Part shown: positions 41,937-50,370 of the stretch, piece after piece
Numbering within the stretch: the first letter of the stretch is position 1
How the letters are laid out: every line of letters starts with the position of its first letter
DNA from: Streptomyces sp. Root431
GTDB taxonomy: Bacteria > Actinomycetota > Actinomycetes > Streptomycetales > Streptomycetaceae
Assembly (NCBI RefSeq): GCF_001426585.1
Contig: NZ_LMEI01000006.1
Span: forward strand, 300,956 to 364,955
Length of the DNA stretch: 64,000 nucleotides
Direction: 5' to 3'
Translations under genes and position numbers: made by a program
The notes under the pieces: generated by a model
Databases searched by the model: none
Told to the model about the DNA's origin: nothing
The model's input: only the letters and a program-made list of their open reading frames with translations

Positions 41937-43829
41937 ATGTCCCACGAACACGTCTCCTACCTGGAACTCCTCGCCCGAGGAGCCGCGACGGAGGCCTACG
42001 ACCGGCCCGTACTGCTCGCCCGTGCGAGCGGCGCGGGCCCCGAGGCGCTGGCCGAGCTTGAAGAGGCCAAGCTGCTCGCCCTGCGCGTCCGGGCCGAGCT
42101 GGAGGGGCGGCGGCGCCGCGAGGCGGAGCTGTCCGCGCTCTTCGCGACCGCCCACGACCTCGCGGGACTCCGCGACCTCGACGCCGTGCTGCGCGCGATC
42201 GTCCAGCGCGCCCGCTCGCTCCTCGGGACCGAGGTCGCCTATCTGAGCCTCAACGACCAGTCCGCCGGGGACACGTACATGCGGGTCACCGAGGGCTCCG
42301 TCTCCGCGCGCTTCCAGCAGCTGCGGCTGGGCATGGGCGAGGGACTCGGCGGACTCGTCGCCCAGACCGCCCGCCCGTACGTCACCGACGACTACTTCGA
42401 CGACGCGCGCTTCCAGCACACCCGGACCATCGACACGGCCGTACGGGACGAGGGCCTCGTCGCCATCCTCGGCGTGCCGCTCAGCCTCGGCAGCCAGGTC
42501 ATCGGCGTCCTCTTCGCCGCCGACCGCAGGGCCAGGGTCTTCGAACGCGAACAGGTCGCGCTACTCGGCTCCTTCGCCGCGCACGCCGCCGTCGCCATCG
42601 ACACCGCCAACCTCCTCGCCGAGACCCGCTCGGCCCTCGCGGAGCTGGAGCGGGCCAACGACATCATCCGCGAGCACAGCGGCGTCATCGAGCGGGCCTC
42701 CGAGGTCCACGACCGGCTCTCCGAACTCGTCCTGCACGGCGGCGGCGTCCACGACGTGGCCGACGCGGTCTCCGAAGTCCTCGGCGGAACCGTCGAGTTC
42801 ACCGAGGCGGATGCCGGATCCGCCCGCCGCGGGGAGGGCCACGCCGTCCGCGAGGGGGACGACTGGGTCGCCGCCGTCTCCGCCGGCGGGGAGACCCTCG
42901 GCGCCCTCGTCCTGCGCGGCCGGCCCGACCTCGACCCCGTCGACCAGCGGACCCTGGAGCGGGCCGCGCTCGTCACCTCCCTGCTGCTGCTCGCCCGCCG
43001 CTCGGCCGGCGAGGCCGAACAGCGGGTACGCGGCGAACTCCTCGACGACCTCCTCGACGCCCCCGACCGCGACCGCCGCCTCCTGCGCGAGCGCGCCGCC
43101 CGGCTCCGTACCGACAGCGACGCACCCCACGTCGTGCTCGCCGCCCGCATCGACCGGGCCGACGGGACGGCCGACCCCGACACCGGCCGCCGGGAGAGCG
43201 CCGACCGCCGGCGCCTCGGGGCGGCCGCCTCGCACCTCGCCGCCACCCGGCACGGCCTCGCCTCGGCCCGCGACGGCGGCACGGTCCTGCTGCTGCCGCT
43301 CGGTCCCGGCGAGAGCGCCGCCGACCTGGCCCGCCAGACCGCCCGCCACCTCGGCGGCACCCTGCGCGAGCCGGTCACCGTCGGTGCCTCCGCCCCCGTA
43401 CGCGCGCCCCTCGACCACCCGGACCAGGTCGCCGTCGCGTACGAGGAGGCCCGCCGCTGCCTCGACGCGCTCCGGCTCCTGCACCGCTCCGGCGAGGGCG
43501 CCGCCGCCGAGGACCTGGGCTTCCTCGGACTGCTCCTCGCGGACAGCCGGGACATCGACGGCTTCGTCGACCGGACCGTGGGCCAGGTCGTCGCGTACGA
43601 CCGCCGCCGCGGCACCGACCTCGTCCGCACCCTCGACGCCTACTTCGCGAGCGGGATGAGCCCGGCCCGCACCAAGGACGAACTCCACGTCCACGTCAAC
43701 ACGGTGGCCCAGCGACTGGAGCGGGTCGGCCGGCTCCTGGGCCCGGACTGGCAGTCCCCGGCCCGCGCCCTGGAGATCCAGCTGGCCCTGCGCCTGCACG
43801 CCCTTGCGGCGACGGTCCCGGGAAAGTAG
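41937..43829 (+). CDS. GAF-domain PucR/CdaR-type transcriptional regulator
   Basis: 630-aa regulator. N-terminal helical segment (1-60), GAF domain at about 65-220 (LDAVLRAIVQRARSLLG ... IGVLFAADRRARVFEREQVALLGSFAAHAAVAI), a coiled linker, a middle GGDEF-like domain, and a C-terminal helix-turn-helix of PucR type at about 575-620 (KDELHVHVNTVAQRLERVGRLLG). ATG at 41937 or GTG at 41931 are both possible; neither has a ribosome site. In actinomycetes such regulators often sit beside the hydroxybutyrate dehydrogenase or transporter they activate, as here. Confidence 0.87.
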   Translation: MSHEHVSYLELLARGAATEAYDRPVLLARASGAGPEALAELEEAKLLALRVRAELEGRRRREAELSALFATAHDLAGLRDLDAVLRAIVQRARSLLGTEVAYLSLNDQSAGDTYMRVTEGSVSARFQQLRLGMGEGLGGLVAQTARPYVTDDYFDDARFQHTRTIDTAVRDEGLVAILGVPLSLGSQVIGVLFAADRRARVFEREQVALLGSFAAHAAVAIDTANLLAETRSALAELERANDIIREHSGVIERASEVHDRLSELVLHGGGVHDVADAVSEVLGGTVEFTEADAGSARRGEGHAVREGDDWVAAVSAGGETLGALVLRGRPDLDPVDQRTLERAALVTSLLLLARRSAGEAEQRVRGELLDDLLDAPDRDRRLLRERAARLRTDSDAPHVVLAARIDRADGTADPDTGRRESADRRRLGAAASHLAATRHGLASARDGGTVLLLPLGPGESAADLARQTARHLGGTLREPVTVGASAPVRAPLDHPDQVAVAYEEARRCLDALRLLHRSGEGAAAEDLGFLGLLLADSRDIDGFVDRTVGQVVAYDRRRGTDLVRTLDAYFASGMSPARTKDELHVHVNTVAQRLERVGRLLGPDWQSPARALEIQLALRLHALAATVPGK

Positions 43830-43843
43830 AAGCGAAAAACCCC

Positions 43844-43870
43844 GTGCCCCGCTCGCGAAGAGCGGGGCAC
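43844..43870. terminator. bidirectional terminator
   Basis: Perfect 11-bp stem GTGCCCCGCTC/GAGCGGGGCAC with loop GCGAA, preceded by AAAAACCCC, between the convergent regulator and MHS transporter genes. Confidence 0.85.
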
Positions 43871-43905
43871 AGGGGCACGGAGGCGAGGGAACTCACCACC
43901 ACCCG

Positions 43906-45273
43906 TCAGACGTCGGCGCCGACCCGGGACTCCCGAGGGGTGCGCTCCTCGATCTCCCCGAGGTCGCGGTCGCGGGTCTCCTTCGCACAGGCGATGGCGA
44001 CGACGGTGAGCAGCGCGGCGGCGATCACGTACAGGGCGATCGGGGTCGAGTTGCCGTAGTCGGCGAGCAGCGCGGTCGCGATGAGCGGCGCCGGGGCGCC
44101 GGCGGCCACGGAGGAGAACTGGGCGCCGATGGAGGCGCCGGAGTAGCGCATCCGGGTCGCGAACATCTCGGAGAAGAACGCGGCCTGCGGCGCGTACATC
44201 GCTCCGTGGAGGACCAGACCGACCGTCACGGCGAGCAGCAGGGAACCGAAGGTGCCCCGGTCGATCAGCGTGAAGAAGGGGAACATCCAGGCGCCGACAC
44301 CGATCGCACCGATCAGGTACACGGGACGGCGGCCGAGCCGGTCGGAGAGCGCGCCCCAGAGCGGGATCACCGCGAAGTGGACGGCGGAGCCGATGAGGAC
44401 GGCGTTCAGGGCGGTCTGCTTGGAGAGGCCGACCTGGGTGGTCGCGTAGACGAGGATGAACGCGGTGATGACGTAGTACGAGATGTTCTCGGCCATGCGG
44501 GCGCCCATCGCGATGAGCACGTCCCGCCAGTGGTGGCGCAGGACCGCGACCAGCGGGAGCTTCTCGACCTGTCCGGCGACCGCCTTGCGCTCCTCGGCGG
44601 CGGCGAGTGCGGCCTTGAAGACGGGAGACTCGTCGACGGAGAGCCGGATCCAGAGCCCGACGATCACGAGGACGCCGGAGAGCAGGAACGGAATCCGCCA
44701 GCCCCAGGAGGCGAAGGCGGCGTCGGAGAGCAGCGCGGTGAGCGCGGACAGCACACCGGTCGCGAGCAACTGCCCGGCCGGCGCCCCGGTCTGCGGCCAC
44801 GAGGCCCAGAACCCGCGCCGCTTCGCGTCCCCGTGCTCGGACACGAGGAGCACGGCCCCGCCCCACTCACCCCCGAGCGCGAACCCCTGCACGAGCCGCA
44901 GGACGGTCAGCAGCACCGGAGCGGCGGAACCCACGGTCGCGTGCGTCGGCAGCAGCCCGATCGCGAACGTCGCCCCACCCATCAGGAGCAGGCTCAGCAC
45001 GAGCAGCTTCTTCCGCCCGAGCCGGTCCCCGTAGTGCCCGAACACCAGCGCCCCGAGCGGCCGGGCGGCGAACCCGACGGCGTACGTGAGGAAGGACAGC
45101 AGCGTCCCGACCAGCGGATCGGACTCGGGGAAGAACAGCTTGTTGAACACGAGCGCCGCGGCCGACCCGTACAAGAAGAAGTCGTACCACTCGATGGTGG
45201 TGCCGATGAGACTGGCGGCGACGATCCGCTTGAGCGAACCGGGTGGCGTCGGGGAGGTTGTTGCGGCGGCCAT
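43906..45273 (-). CDS. MFS transporter, metabolite:H+ symporter (MHS) family
   Basis: 455-aa proton symporter for small organic acids or betaine-like metabolites. Twelve helices; the MHS start motif SLIGTTIEWYDFFLYG, motif A GHYGDRLGRKKLLV after TM2, and RLVQGFALGGEWGGAVLL in TM4. ATG at 45273 is used; a GTG three codons upstream is possible. The promoter region belongs to a 162-bp sequence duplicated at 62.8 kb together with the first codons of this gene. With the SDR and its regulator, an uptake system for hydroxybutyrate or a similar acid is plausible. Confidence 0.92.
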   Translation of the reverse strand: MAAATTSPTPPGSLKRIVAASLIGTTIEWYDFFLYGSAAALVFNKLFFPESDPLVGTLLSFLTYAVGFAARPLGALVFGHYGDRLGRKKLLVLSLLLMGGATFAIGLLPTHATVGSAAPVLLTVLRLVQGFALGGEWGGAVLLVSEHGDAKRRGFWASWPQTGAPAGQLLATGVLSALTALLSDAAFASWGWRIPFLLSGVLVIVGLWIRLSVDESPVFKAALAAAEERKAVAGQVEKLPLVAVLRHHWRDVLIAMGARMAENISYYVITAFILVYATTQVGLSKQTALNAVLIGSAVHFAVIPLWGALSDRLGRRPVYLIGAIGVGAWMFPFFTLIDRGTFGSLLLAVTVGLVLHGAMYAPQAAFFSEMFATRMRYSGASIGAQFSSVAAGAPAPLIATALLADYGNSTPIALYVIAAALLTVVAIACAKETRDRDLGEIEERTPRESRVGADV

Positions 45274-45409
45274 GTGCACCACTTCCAGGCAGGGCGGGGA
45301 CGATTCGGTGTCGCCATACCGTAGGAAGACGCAGGTCAGGGGCGTATGTGGTGGGACACCATAGTTCGGGTGCGCCGTGTGCGCCCGGCGTCCATGGCCT
45401 GCTGTTGCG
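45248..45409. repeat. 162-bp duplicated sequence, copy A (MHS gene start and upstream region)
   Basis: Matches 62802-62962 in the same orientation with about 15 differences by eye. It spans the first nine codons of the MHS transporter gene and about 135 bp upstream, including an almost unchanged block at 45305-45365. Conservation outside the coding part suggests a functional regulatory sequence or a shared mobile ancestry. Confidence 0.85.
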
Positions 45410-45676
45410 ATCCGTCATGTGTGGCGCTGCTGGCCCCGTGGGTCGGATAGCCGTTCGCGGAGGCTGGTTCGAGTCGCCTTCGCGACCTTGAAAGAGCACG
45501 CGACACCTCACGTACTCGCGAAGGCCCCACCGCCCAGGCGGTACTGGCGCTTCGCGAGGTTCCTGGGAGCGGTCAGAAGAGGACCGATGCCGTACGGGGA
45601 GGCGTATGGGGGGATCCCGATCGTCGATGCCACGGCCGAAGAGGGCTGCCCACGAACAGGTGAAAGTGCCGGGTGA
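45410..45676. other. gene-free DNA between duplicated sequence and tRNA fragment
   Basis: No frame here has convincing coding character. A GGCTGGTTCGAGT stretch at 45462 looks like a T-loop but does not pair as a tRNA arm. It probably contains remnants of a lost insertion. Confidence 0.4.
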
Positions 45677-45717
45677 TTCCCAAGCCTGCAGCGCGGGTTC
45701 GATTCCCGTCATCCGCT
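45677..45717 (+). other. 3' half of a tRNA-Gly(CCC) gene, probable attachment-site scar
   Basis: From the anticodon loop TTCCCAA (anticodon CCC) to the discriminator base, 41 bp read as tRNA: 3' anticodon stem GCCTG, variable loop, T-arm GCGGG-TTCGATT-CCCGT and acceptor CATCCGC-T. The 5' half is absent: the bases before the loop (GGTGA) do not pair with GCCTG and no GCGGATG lies at the right distance. This is the usual footprint left at one end of a tRNA-integrated element. Confidence 0.75.
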
Positions 45718-45865
45718 CTTGAGCGAAGGTCCGGGTCAGCGACCTGGGCTCCTTGTCGTGATCATGCTAGTGCCTCGCAGTCACTGCCGCGTCACCTGGC
45801 GACGCCCCGCCACCCCGCACAGGCCGAGCGCGATGACGCCGACGCCGCGTCGGGTCGGCGTCGGG
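45718..45865. other. spacer between tRNA fragment and sigma-factor gene
   Basis: About 150 bp with no recognised gene, hairpin or repeat. The convergent sigma-factor gene ends at 45866. Confidence 0.4.
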
Positions 45866-46819
45866 TCACCACTGGGCGATCAGTGGCGTGTCCGGTTCGT
45901 GTTGCCGCCACGCTTCGGTGAGGCGAACGAGGCGGGCGGGGGCGGCAATGCCGCGCACGGCTGCGACCTTGTCTTCGGCGACGTCGAACGTCACGGCGCC
46001 CAGGACCTGGCCGCCGAGGACGAAGAGGATCGCGGGGGCGCCGTTGACGACCGCGTAGTGGAGGGCGGGCGCGCCGCCGGCAAGCCGCCGCTTCGCGGGC
46101 GTGGGCTTGAAGCCGCCCCGCATGACGGCGGCGACGCGCTGCGGAGTGTCGTACCGCAGCAGCTTCTCGGCCAGGCCGGCGCCGTCGGAGAGCGCGATCA
46201 CGTCGTCGGTGAGCAGCGCCACCAGCCGTTCGGTGCGGCCCGAGGTGGCAGCGGTCAGGAATTCCTCGACGATCCTGCGGGCGGACGCCGGGTCGACTTC
46301 GCCGCGGCGGCGGCGCGTGGCGGTGATGCGGGTCCGGGCGCGGTGGAGGTGCTGCTGGCTCGCGGACTCGGTGAGGTCGAGGATCTCCGCGATCTCGGCG
46401 TGGCCGTAGGAGAACGCCTCGCGCAGGATGTAGACGGCCCGCTCAACGGGTGACAGGCGCTCCATGACGATCAGCATGGCCAGGGAGACCGATTCGCGCT
46501 GCTCGAAGGTGTCGGCCGGGCCGAGCATCGGGTCACCGTCGAGGAGCAGTTCGGGGAACCAGGCACCGGCGGTGCGTTCGCGGCGGACCTGTGCCGAGCG
46601 GAGCCGGTCGAGGCACAGGTTGGTGACGACCTTGGTCAGCCATGCCTCCGGCACCTTGATCTGCTTCCGGTCGGCGGCCTGCCAGTGCAGGAACGCGTCC
46701 TGCACGGCGTCTTGGGCGTCGGCGGCGGAGCCCAGCAGCCGGTATGCCAGCGAGGCCAGCCGGTTCCGGCTGGCCTCGAACCGACTGGCGTCGAAGCGAT
46801 CAGTGGCGGTGCGGTCCAT
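45866..46819 (-). CDS. ECF41-type RNA polymerase sigma factor (SigJ-like)
   Basis: 317-aa sigma factor. Sigma2 region at residues 13-80 (SLAYRLLGSAADAQDAVQDAFLHW), sigma4 at about 115-170 (LSPVERAVYILREAFSYGHAEIAEILDL), then a SnoaL-like C-terminal domain of about 130 residues that in ECF41 proteins acts as a built-in regulator. The linker carries WFPELLLDGDP, equivalent to the WLPEPL signature. TAGGGT ends 7 nt upstream of the ATG. ECF41 genes usually neighbour an oxidoreductase or COE target; the NDH-2-like gene at 48.3 kb is the nearest candidate. Confidence 0.92.
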   Translation of the reverse strand: MDRTATDRFDASRFEASRNRLASLAYRLLGSAADAQDAVQDAFLHWQAADRKQIKVPEAWLTKVVTNLCLDRLRSAQVRRERTAGAWFPELLLDGDPMLGPADTFEQRESVSLAMLIVMERLSPVERAVYILREAFSYGHAEIAEILDLTESASQQHLHRARTRITATRRRRGEVDPASARRIVEEFLTAATSGRTERLVALLTDDVIALSDGAGLAEKLLRYDTPQRVAAVMRGGFKPTPAKRRLAGGAPALHYAVVNGAPAILFVLGGQVLGAVTFDVAEDKVAAVRGIAAPARLVRLTEAWRQHEPDTPLIAQW

Positions 46820-46826
46820 GCGAACC

Positions 46827-46832
46827 ACCCTA
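46827..46832 (-). promoter_or_regulatory. -10 box of the ECF41 sigma gene
   Basis: Minus-strand TAGGGT ends 7 nt before the ATG at 46819. Confidence 0.6.
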
Positions 46833-46970
46833 AGTGGTAGGGCAGAAGGCTCGCCTCGGGGCTCTTCTTGCGTGGGTGGGGTGTTGCACGCTGAGCCGGT
46901 GGAGGGAGAGGTCGGTCGTGGCGCGAGGGTCCCCGGCGAGGTCCCTGTTGTGCCCACCTGGGCGCATCCG

Positions 46971-48059
46971 TCACGGCCCGGTCGACGACACGTCCTGAGC
47001 CGGCGGGTGCTGTGTGTGTGGGAGGCAGACCGTCGCATGCGTGGCCGGCTGCGCGGCCGTGCCCTCGACGGTGGCGACAGGACGGCGGCGCAGGTTGCCG
47101 GCCAGGCACAGCACCAGACCAAGCGTGAGCCACGCCGCCAGTGTGGTGGCGGATTGGGCGGCGCCGTGACCGTCGAAGAAGGCGGTGGAGCGCAGCAGTT
47201 GGCCACCGGCCCCGGGCGGAAGCAGTTGGCCGAGGGTGCCGGACCGGCCGGGCAGCATCTCGGGTGCGGTCGCGGTGCCCGACAGGGGGTTGCCGATGAG
47301 CATCATGGTGGCGGCGCCGAGGCCGAAGCCGACGTACCCGAGCAGTGACTCGAGACCGAGGATGGTCAGGGAGGTGGCCGCGATGGCCAGGGCGATGGCG
47401 CCGCAGTTTGCCCAGTAGGAGCCGTCGAGTGAGCCGAACCAGAATTGGAGGGTCGCCGTCACGGCAAGTCCGCCGGTGACGGCGAAGGCGAGCGCTCCGG
47501 TGACACGGCGGACGCTGCCGCGGACGAGCCTGGTCAACAGCAGGGCGGCGAGCAGGCCGCCCATGACCAACGGCAGGACTCCGGCGGCCAGTCCGGAGCC
47601 GCGCGGGTCGTCGGCCGGCAGCGGGACGAGGTCGCGGGCGGCGACCGCGGTGCCGGTTCCCTGCGCCTGGCCGAGGCCGGTCGCGATGCTGTTCAAGGTC
47701 TGGGCGACGGCGACGCTTCCGGCGGACGCGGTGATGACCTGCGGTGTGCCGGAGCCGAGGTCGATCGCCCCGTACACCTCGCGGTCACGGATCAGCCGTT
47801 CGGCGGCGGCGGTGTCGGCGACCTCGGTGATCTGGAAGCCGTCGGGAAGCCGTTGGTCGAGCACGGACGCGATCTGCTTGACGGCGGGGGCGGGCCCGGC
47901 GACGGCGATCGGCACGTCATGCACCGATGAGCGTACCGACGGCCAGGCGAAGGCGGTGAGCAGCAGGCTGATGCTCACCGTGAGCAAGGCGACTGCCCTG
48001 GCCACGGTCGGCCAGGGTGAAGGCGACGCGTCGGCTGCGGGCGCGGCCTGAGTGGACAT
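46971..48059 (-). CDS. ABC-2/YhgE-like integral membrane protein
   Basis: 362-aa protein: helix at about residues 22-44, an extracytoplasmic domain of 110 residues (VPIAVAGPAPAVKQIASVLD, TAAAERLIRDREVYGAIDL), then five C-terminal helices. The domain order is that of YhgE/Pip or ABC-2 permease-like proteins that work with a separate ATPase or as phage-receptor-like proteins. AAGGAG lies 7 nt before the ATG. The only ATPase nearby is the broken one at 49.9 kb. Function unknown. Confidence 0.8.
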   Translation of the reverse strand: MSTQAAPAADASPSPWPTVARAVALLTVSISLLLTAFAWPSVRSSVHDVPIAVAGPAPAVKQIASVLDQRLPDGFQITEVADTAAAERLIRDREVYGAIDLGSGTPQVITASAGSVAVAQTLNSIATGLGQAQGTGTAVAARDLVPLPADDPRGSGLAAGVLPLVMGGLLAALLLTRLVRGSVRRVTGALAFAVTGGLAVTATLQFWFGSLDGSYWANCGAIALAIAATSLTILGLESLLGYVGFGLGAATMMLIGNPLSGTATAPEMLPGRSGTLGQLLPPGAGGQLLRSTAFFDGHGAAQSATTLAAWLTLGLVLCLAGNLRRRPVATVEGTAAQPATHATVCLPHTQHPPAQDVSSTGP

Positions 48060-48224
48060 GCCTTCTCCTTCAGAGGAGGGAGTTCATCGCCGGGCCGGGC
48101 GCGCGGGGTTTCGGACTCGGCCCGGTCGGCTCTTCCGGATCGCGGACGTAGCAGACGCCGCTGATGGGGGCCTTCTCGACGTGGACTGCCAGGACGCCTT
48201 CGAGTTCGGCGGACAGGCAGGGAA

Positions 48225-48262
48225 CGGTTGCCGGGTTGCCGGGTTGCCGTGTTGCCGTGTGC
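48225..48262. repeat. GGGTTGCC octamer tandem repeat
   Basis: Between 48225 and 48262 an 8-bp unit (CGGGTTGC/CGTGTTGC) is repeated about four and a half times, in the non-coding stretch 48060-48329 upstream of the membrane protein gene. The rest of that stretch shows no gene I can support. Confidence 0.7.
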
Positions 48263-48329
48263 CACGGTGGACTCACCGGTAACCACGGCGTCGAGTGGCT
48301 CACGATGTGGAAATACGACCGGAAGGCGG

Positions 48330-49532
48330 TTACGCGACCGTCTTCTCGGCAGGGCACGCCTTCGGCGCGGTGGCCAGGTGGTGCTTGCGCTTGGGCAGGC
48401 CGAAGGTCGGGTGCGAGGTGGCCCACAGCGACATCCTGACGATGGCGGCCTTGATCCGGGCGGCCTTGCGGCCGCCCATGTACGTCGGCTTTGCCTGCCC
48501 TTCGTCGTCGACCATCTGCAGGATCCCGTCCCGCCGCCCGAGGCTGATGTGGTTGCCCGGGTACTCCAGCTTGGTGTTCGCGATCTTGCTGCCGGTCAGG
48601 CGTCCGACGATCGCGTCCACGGCCTGCCGGCCGGTGTAGCCGGCCGAGGCGCAGGACATGGGCAGAGGCCGGCCGTTGTCGCCCACGGCGTACACACTGT
48701 CGCCGGCGGCGTAGACGTCGGGGTGCGAGACCGACCGCATGGTGCGATCGACCACGATCCGACCGTTCTCGGTGACCTCAAGACCGCTCGCGGCGGCGAT
48801 GGGGTTGACCGTGAACCCGGCCGTCCACACGGTCGCGTCGGCCGCCAGGGCGGTTCCGTCGGCACACAGCACCCGCGTCGCTTCGACGGCCTCGACGCTC
48901 GTGTGCTCCAGGACGGCGACGCCCAGCCGGTCGCAAACCTGGCGCAGGTGGCCGCGGCCTGCGGCGGAGAGCTGGGCCCCCAGTTCCCCGCGGGCGACCA
49001 GCGTCACCGACAGGCCGGGCCGGGATTCGGCGATCTCGGTGGCGGTCTCGATTCCGGTCAACCCGTCGCCGACGACCAGCACATTCACGCCTTTGCCCCG
49101 CTTCTCCAGGCTGTCCAGGCGCTCCCGCAGGCGCAGCGCGGAGGGCCGGGCGGCGACGTCGAAGGCGTGCTCGGCCACGCCGGGGACGCCACGGTCGTCA
49201 CCGTGGCTGCCGAGCGCGTAGAAAAGCGTGTCATAGCCGAGCTCACCGACGCCGTCGGCGTCGGCCACAGCGACGACCTGGCGCTCGGGGTCGACGGCCG
49301 TGACACGGGCCAGGCGCAGCCGTATCTCCGTGCCCGCGAAGACGTCGGCGAGCTGCGGAGCCTCGATCTCCTGGCCGGCCGCGAGCTGGTGCAGCCGCAG
49401 CCGCTGGACGAAGTCCGGTTCGGCGTTGACCACGGTGACCTCGGTGTCCTTGGGGGACAGCCGACGGGCCAGGGTCCCGGCCGCGTAGGCCCCGGCGTAG
49501 CCGGCTCCGAGGACGACGATGCGGTGCTTCAT
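48330..49532 (-). CDS. NDH-2-like NAD(P)/FAD-dependent oxidoreductase
   Basis: 400-aa two-dinucleotide-domain flavoprotein. FAD motif VVLGAGYAGAYAAG at residues 6-19, NAD(P)-binding VLVVGDGLTGIETATE at about 158-173, and the second FAD motif VYAAGDSVYAV at about 305-315. Membrane association would be through the C-terminal part, where no true helix is seen. Likely oxidises NADH with quinones or another acceptor. CAGGAG lies 8 nt before the ATG. It is a plausible target of the ECF41 sigma factor nearby, since such factors often control oxidoreductases. Confidence 0.88.
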   Translation of the reverse strand: MKHRIVVLGAGYAGAYAAGTLARRLSPKDTEVTVVNAEPDFVQRLRLHQLAAGQEIEAPQLADVFAGTEIRLRLARVTAVDPERQVVAVADADGVGELGYDTLFYALGSHGDDRGVPGVAEHAFDVAARPSALRLRERLDSLEKRGKGVNVLVVGDGLTGIETATEIAESRPGLSVTLVARGELGAQLSAAGRGHLRQVCDRLGVAVLEHTSVEAVEATRVLCADGTALAADATVWTAGFTVNPIAAASGLEVTENGRIVVDRTMRSVSHPDVYAAGDSVYAVGDNGRPLPMSCASAGYTGRQAVDAIVGRLTGSKIANTKLEYPGNHISLGRRDGILQMVDDEGQAKPTYMGGRKAARIKAAIVRMSLWATSHPTFGLPKRKHHLATAPKACPAEKTVA

Positions 49533-49940
49533 GTCTTGCTCCTGTCGGTTCGCTTGGCTCTCGGTGACTTGAGCGGAACAGCGCCCCGATTCCTGACAGG
49601 AAATAGATGTGACGTGGGTCACGGAACGGCAGGGGCTTCGCCCACTGCTGCTCACGACGCCCGGGCAGCGCAGATGCAGGCTGAGCCGAACAAGGTGATC
49701 TGATGCTGATCATCGTCGACATCGACGTCATGCTCGCCGAGCGGAAGAGATTTTCGTGCGAAGTCGCCGAACGTGGCGCGGGGCTGGGTGGCGAGGGTGT
49801 GGGCCGTGTGCTGGAAGCCGTAGAAACGGAAGCCTTTCGGCAGCGGACCGCCGCGCGTGCTTGCGCCCGCAACGAGGCTGTCGCTGTACTTCTGGACGAG
49901 GCGGTTTGGACAGCTTCCGGATCCGGGTGTTCTGGTCCGG
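49533..49940. other. upstream region of the flavoprotein gene and decayed DNA
   Basis: Contains the Crp-like palindrome at 49609. Beyond 49690 it has poor third-position GC bias and no intact gene; it probably belongs to the decay zone that includes the ABC ATPase fragment. Confidence 0.4.
49609..49622. promoter_or_regulatory. Crp-like palindrome upstream of the flavoprotein gene
   Basis: GTGAC-GTGG-GTCAC, perfect 5-bp arms, preceded by T to give TGTGAcgtgggTCACg. This resembles a CRP/FNR-family site. It lies 77 bp upstream of the flavoprotein start, a position suited to activation. Confidence 0.5.
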
Positions 49941-50370
49941 GCCGAGCTCCTCGTCCTGGACGAGCCGACCTCAGGGCTCGACCCCCTGGTGCAGCAGACC
50001 TTCCTGGATCTGGTCAGCAAGACGGCGGCGGCCGGACGGACGGTCTTCATGTCCAGCCATGTGATGAGCGAGGTCGAAGCGGTCGCCGACCGCATCGGCA
50101 TCATCCGTGACGGCGCCTCGTCGCCCTCGACACCGTGGCCCACCTGCGGGCCGGAGCCGTCAGAGACGTCGAGGTCACCTTCGAGACACCGGTGCCTCCG
50201 CACGCGTTCGCCGACCTGCCCGGTGCCGACCGGCTACGCCTCGACACCACCTGCACCACCCTCAGCGGTCAGGTGATCGACAGCCCCGACGCCCTGATCA
50301 AGGCTCTCGCCGGTTACCCGGTGACCGGCCTTCGCGCCACCGAGCCCGCCCTTGAGGACTCGGTCACGGC
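49941..50370 (+). pseudogene. ABC transporter ATPase remnant
   Basis: Only the second half of an ABC ATPase remains: Walker B ELLVLDEPTSGLDP, then VFMSSHVMSEVEAVADRIGIIRDG. At about 50114 one base is missing (GACGGCGCC where GAC GGC CGC is expected), and the reading continues in another frame as VAHLRAGAVRDVEVTFETPVPPH to EPALED. Walker A and the signature motif are absent, so the 5' half is deleted. The protein was probably a drug-export type ATPase (DrrA-like). Confidence 0.82.

Noticed and set aside
45430..45490. Possible second tRNA around GGCTGGTTCGAGT
   Set aside because: The T-stem does not pair (G opposite G) and no acceptor or D-arm is found.
48070..48426. Minus-strand frame containing SAELEGVLAVHVEKAPISGV
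   Set aside because: It crosses the octamer repeat and the end of the flavoprotein gene; the short protein-like piece is too small to assign.
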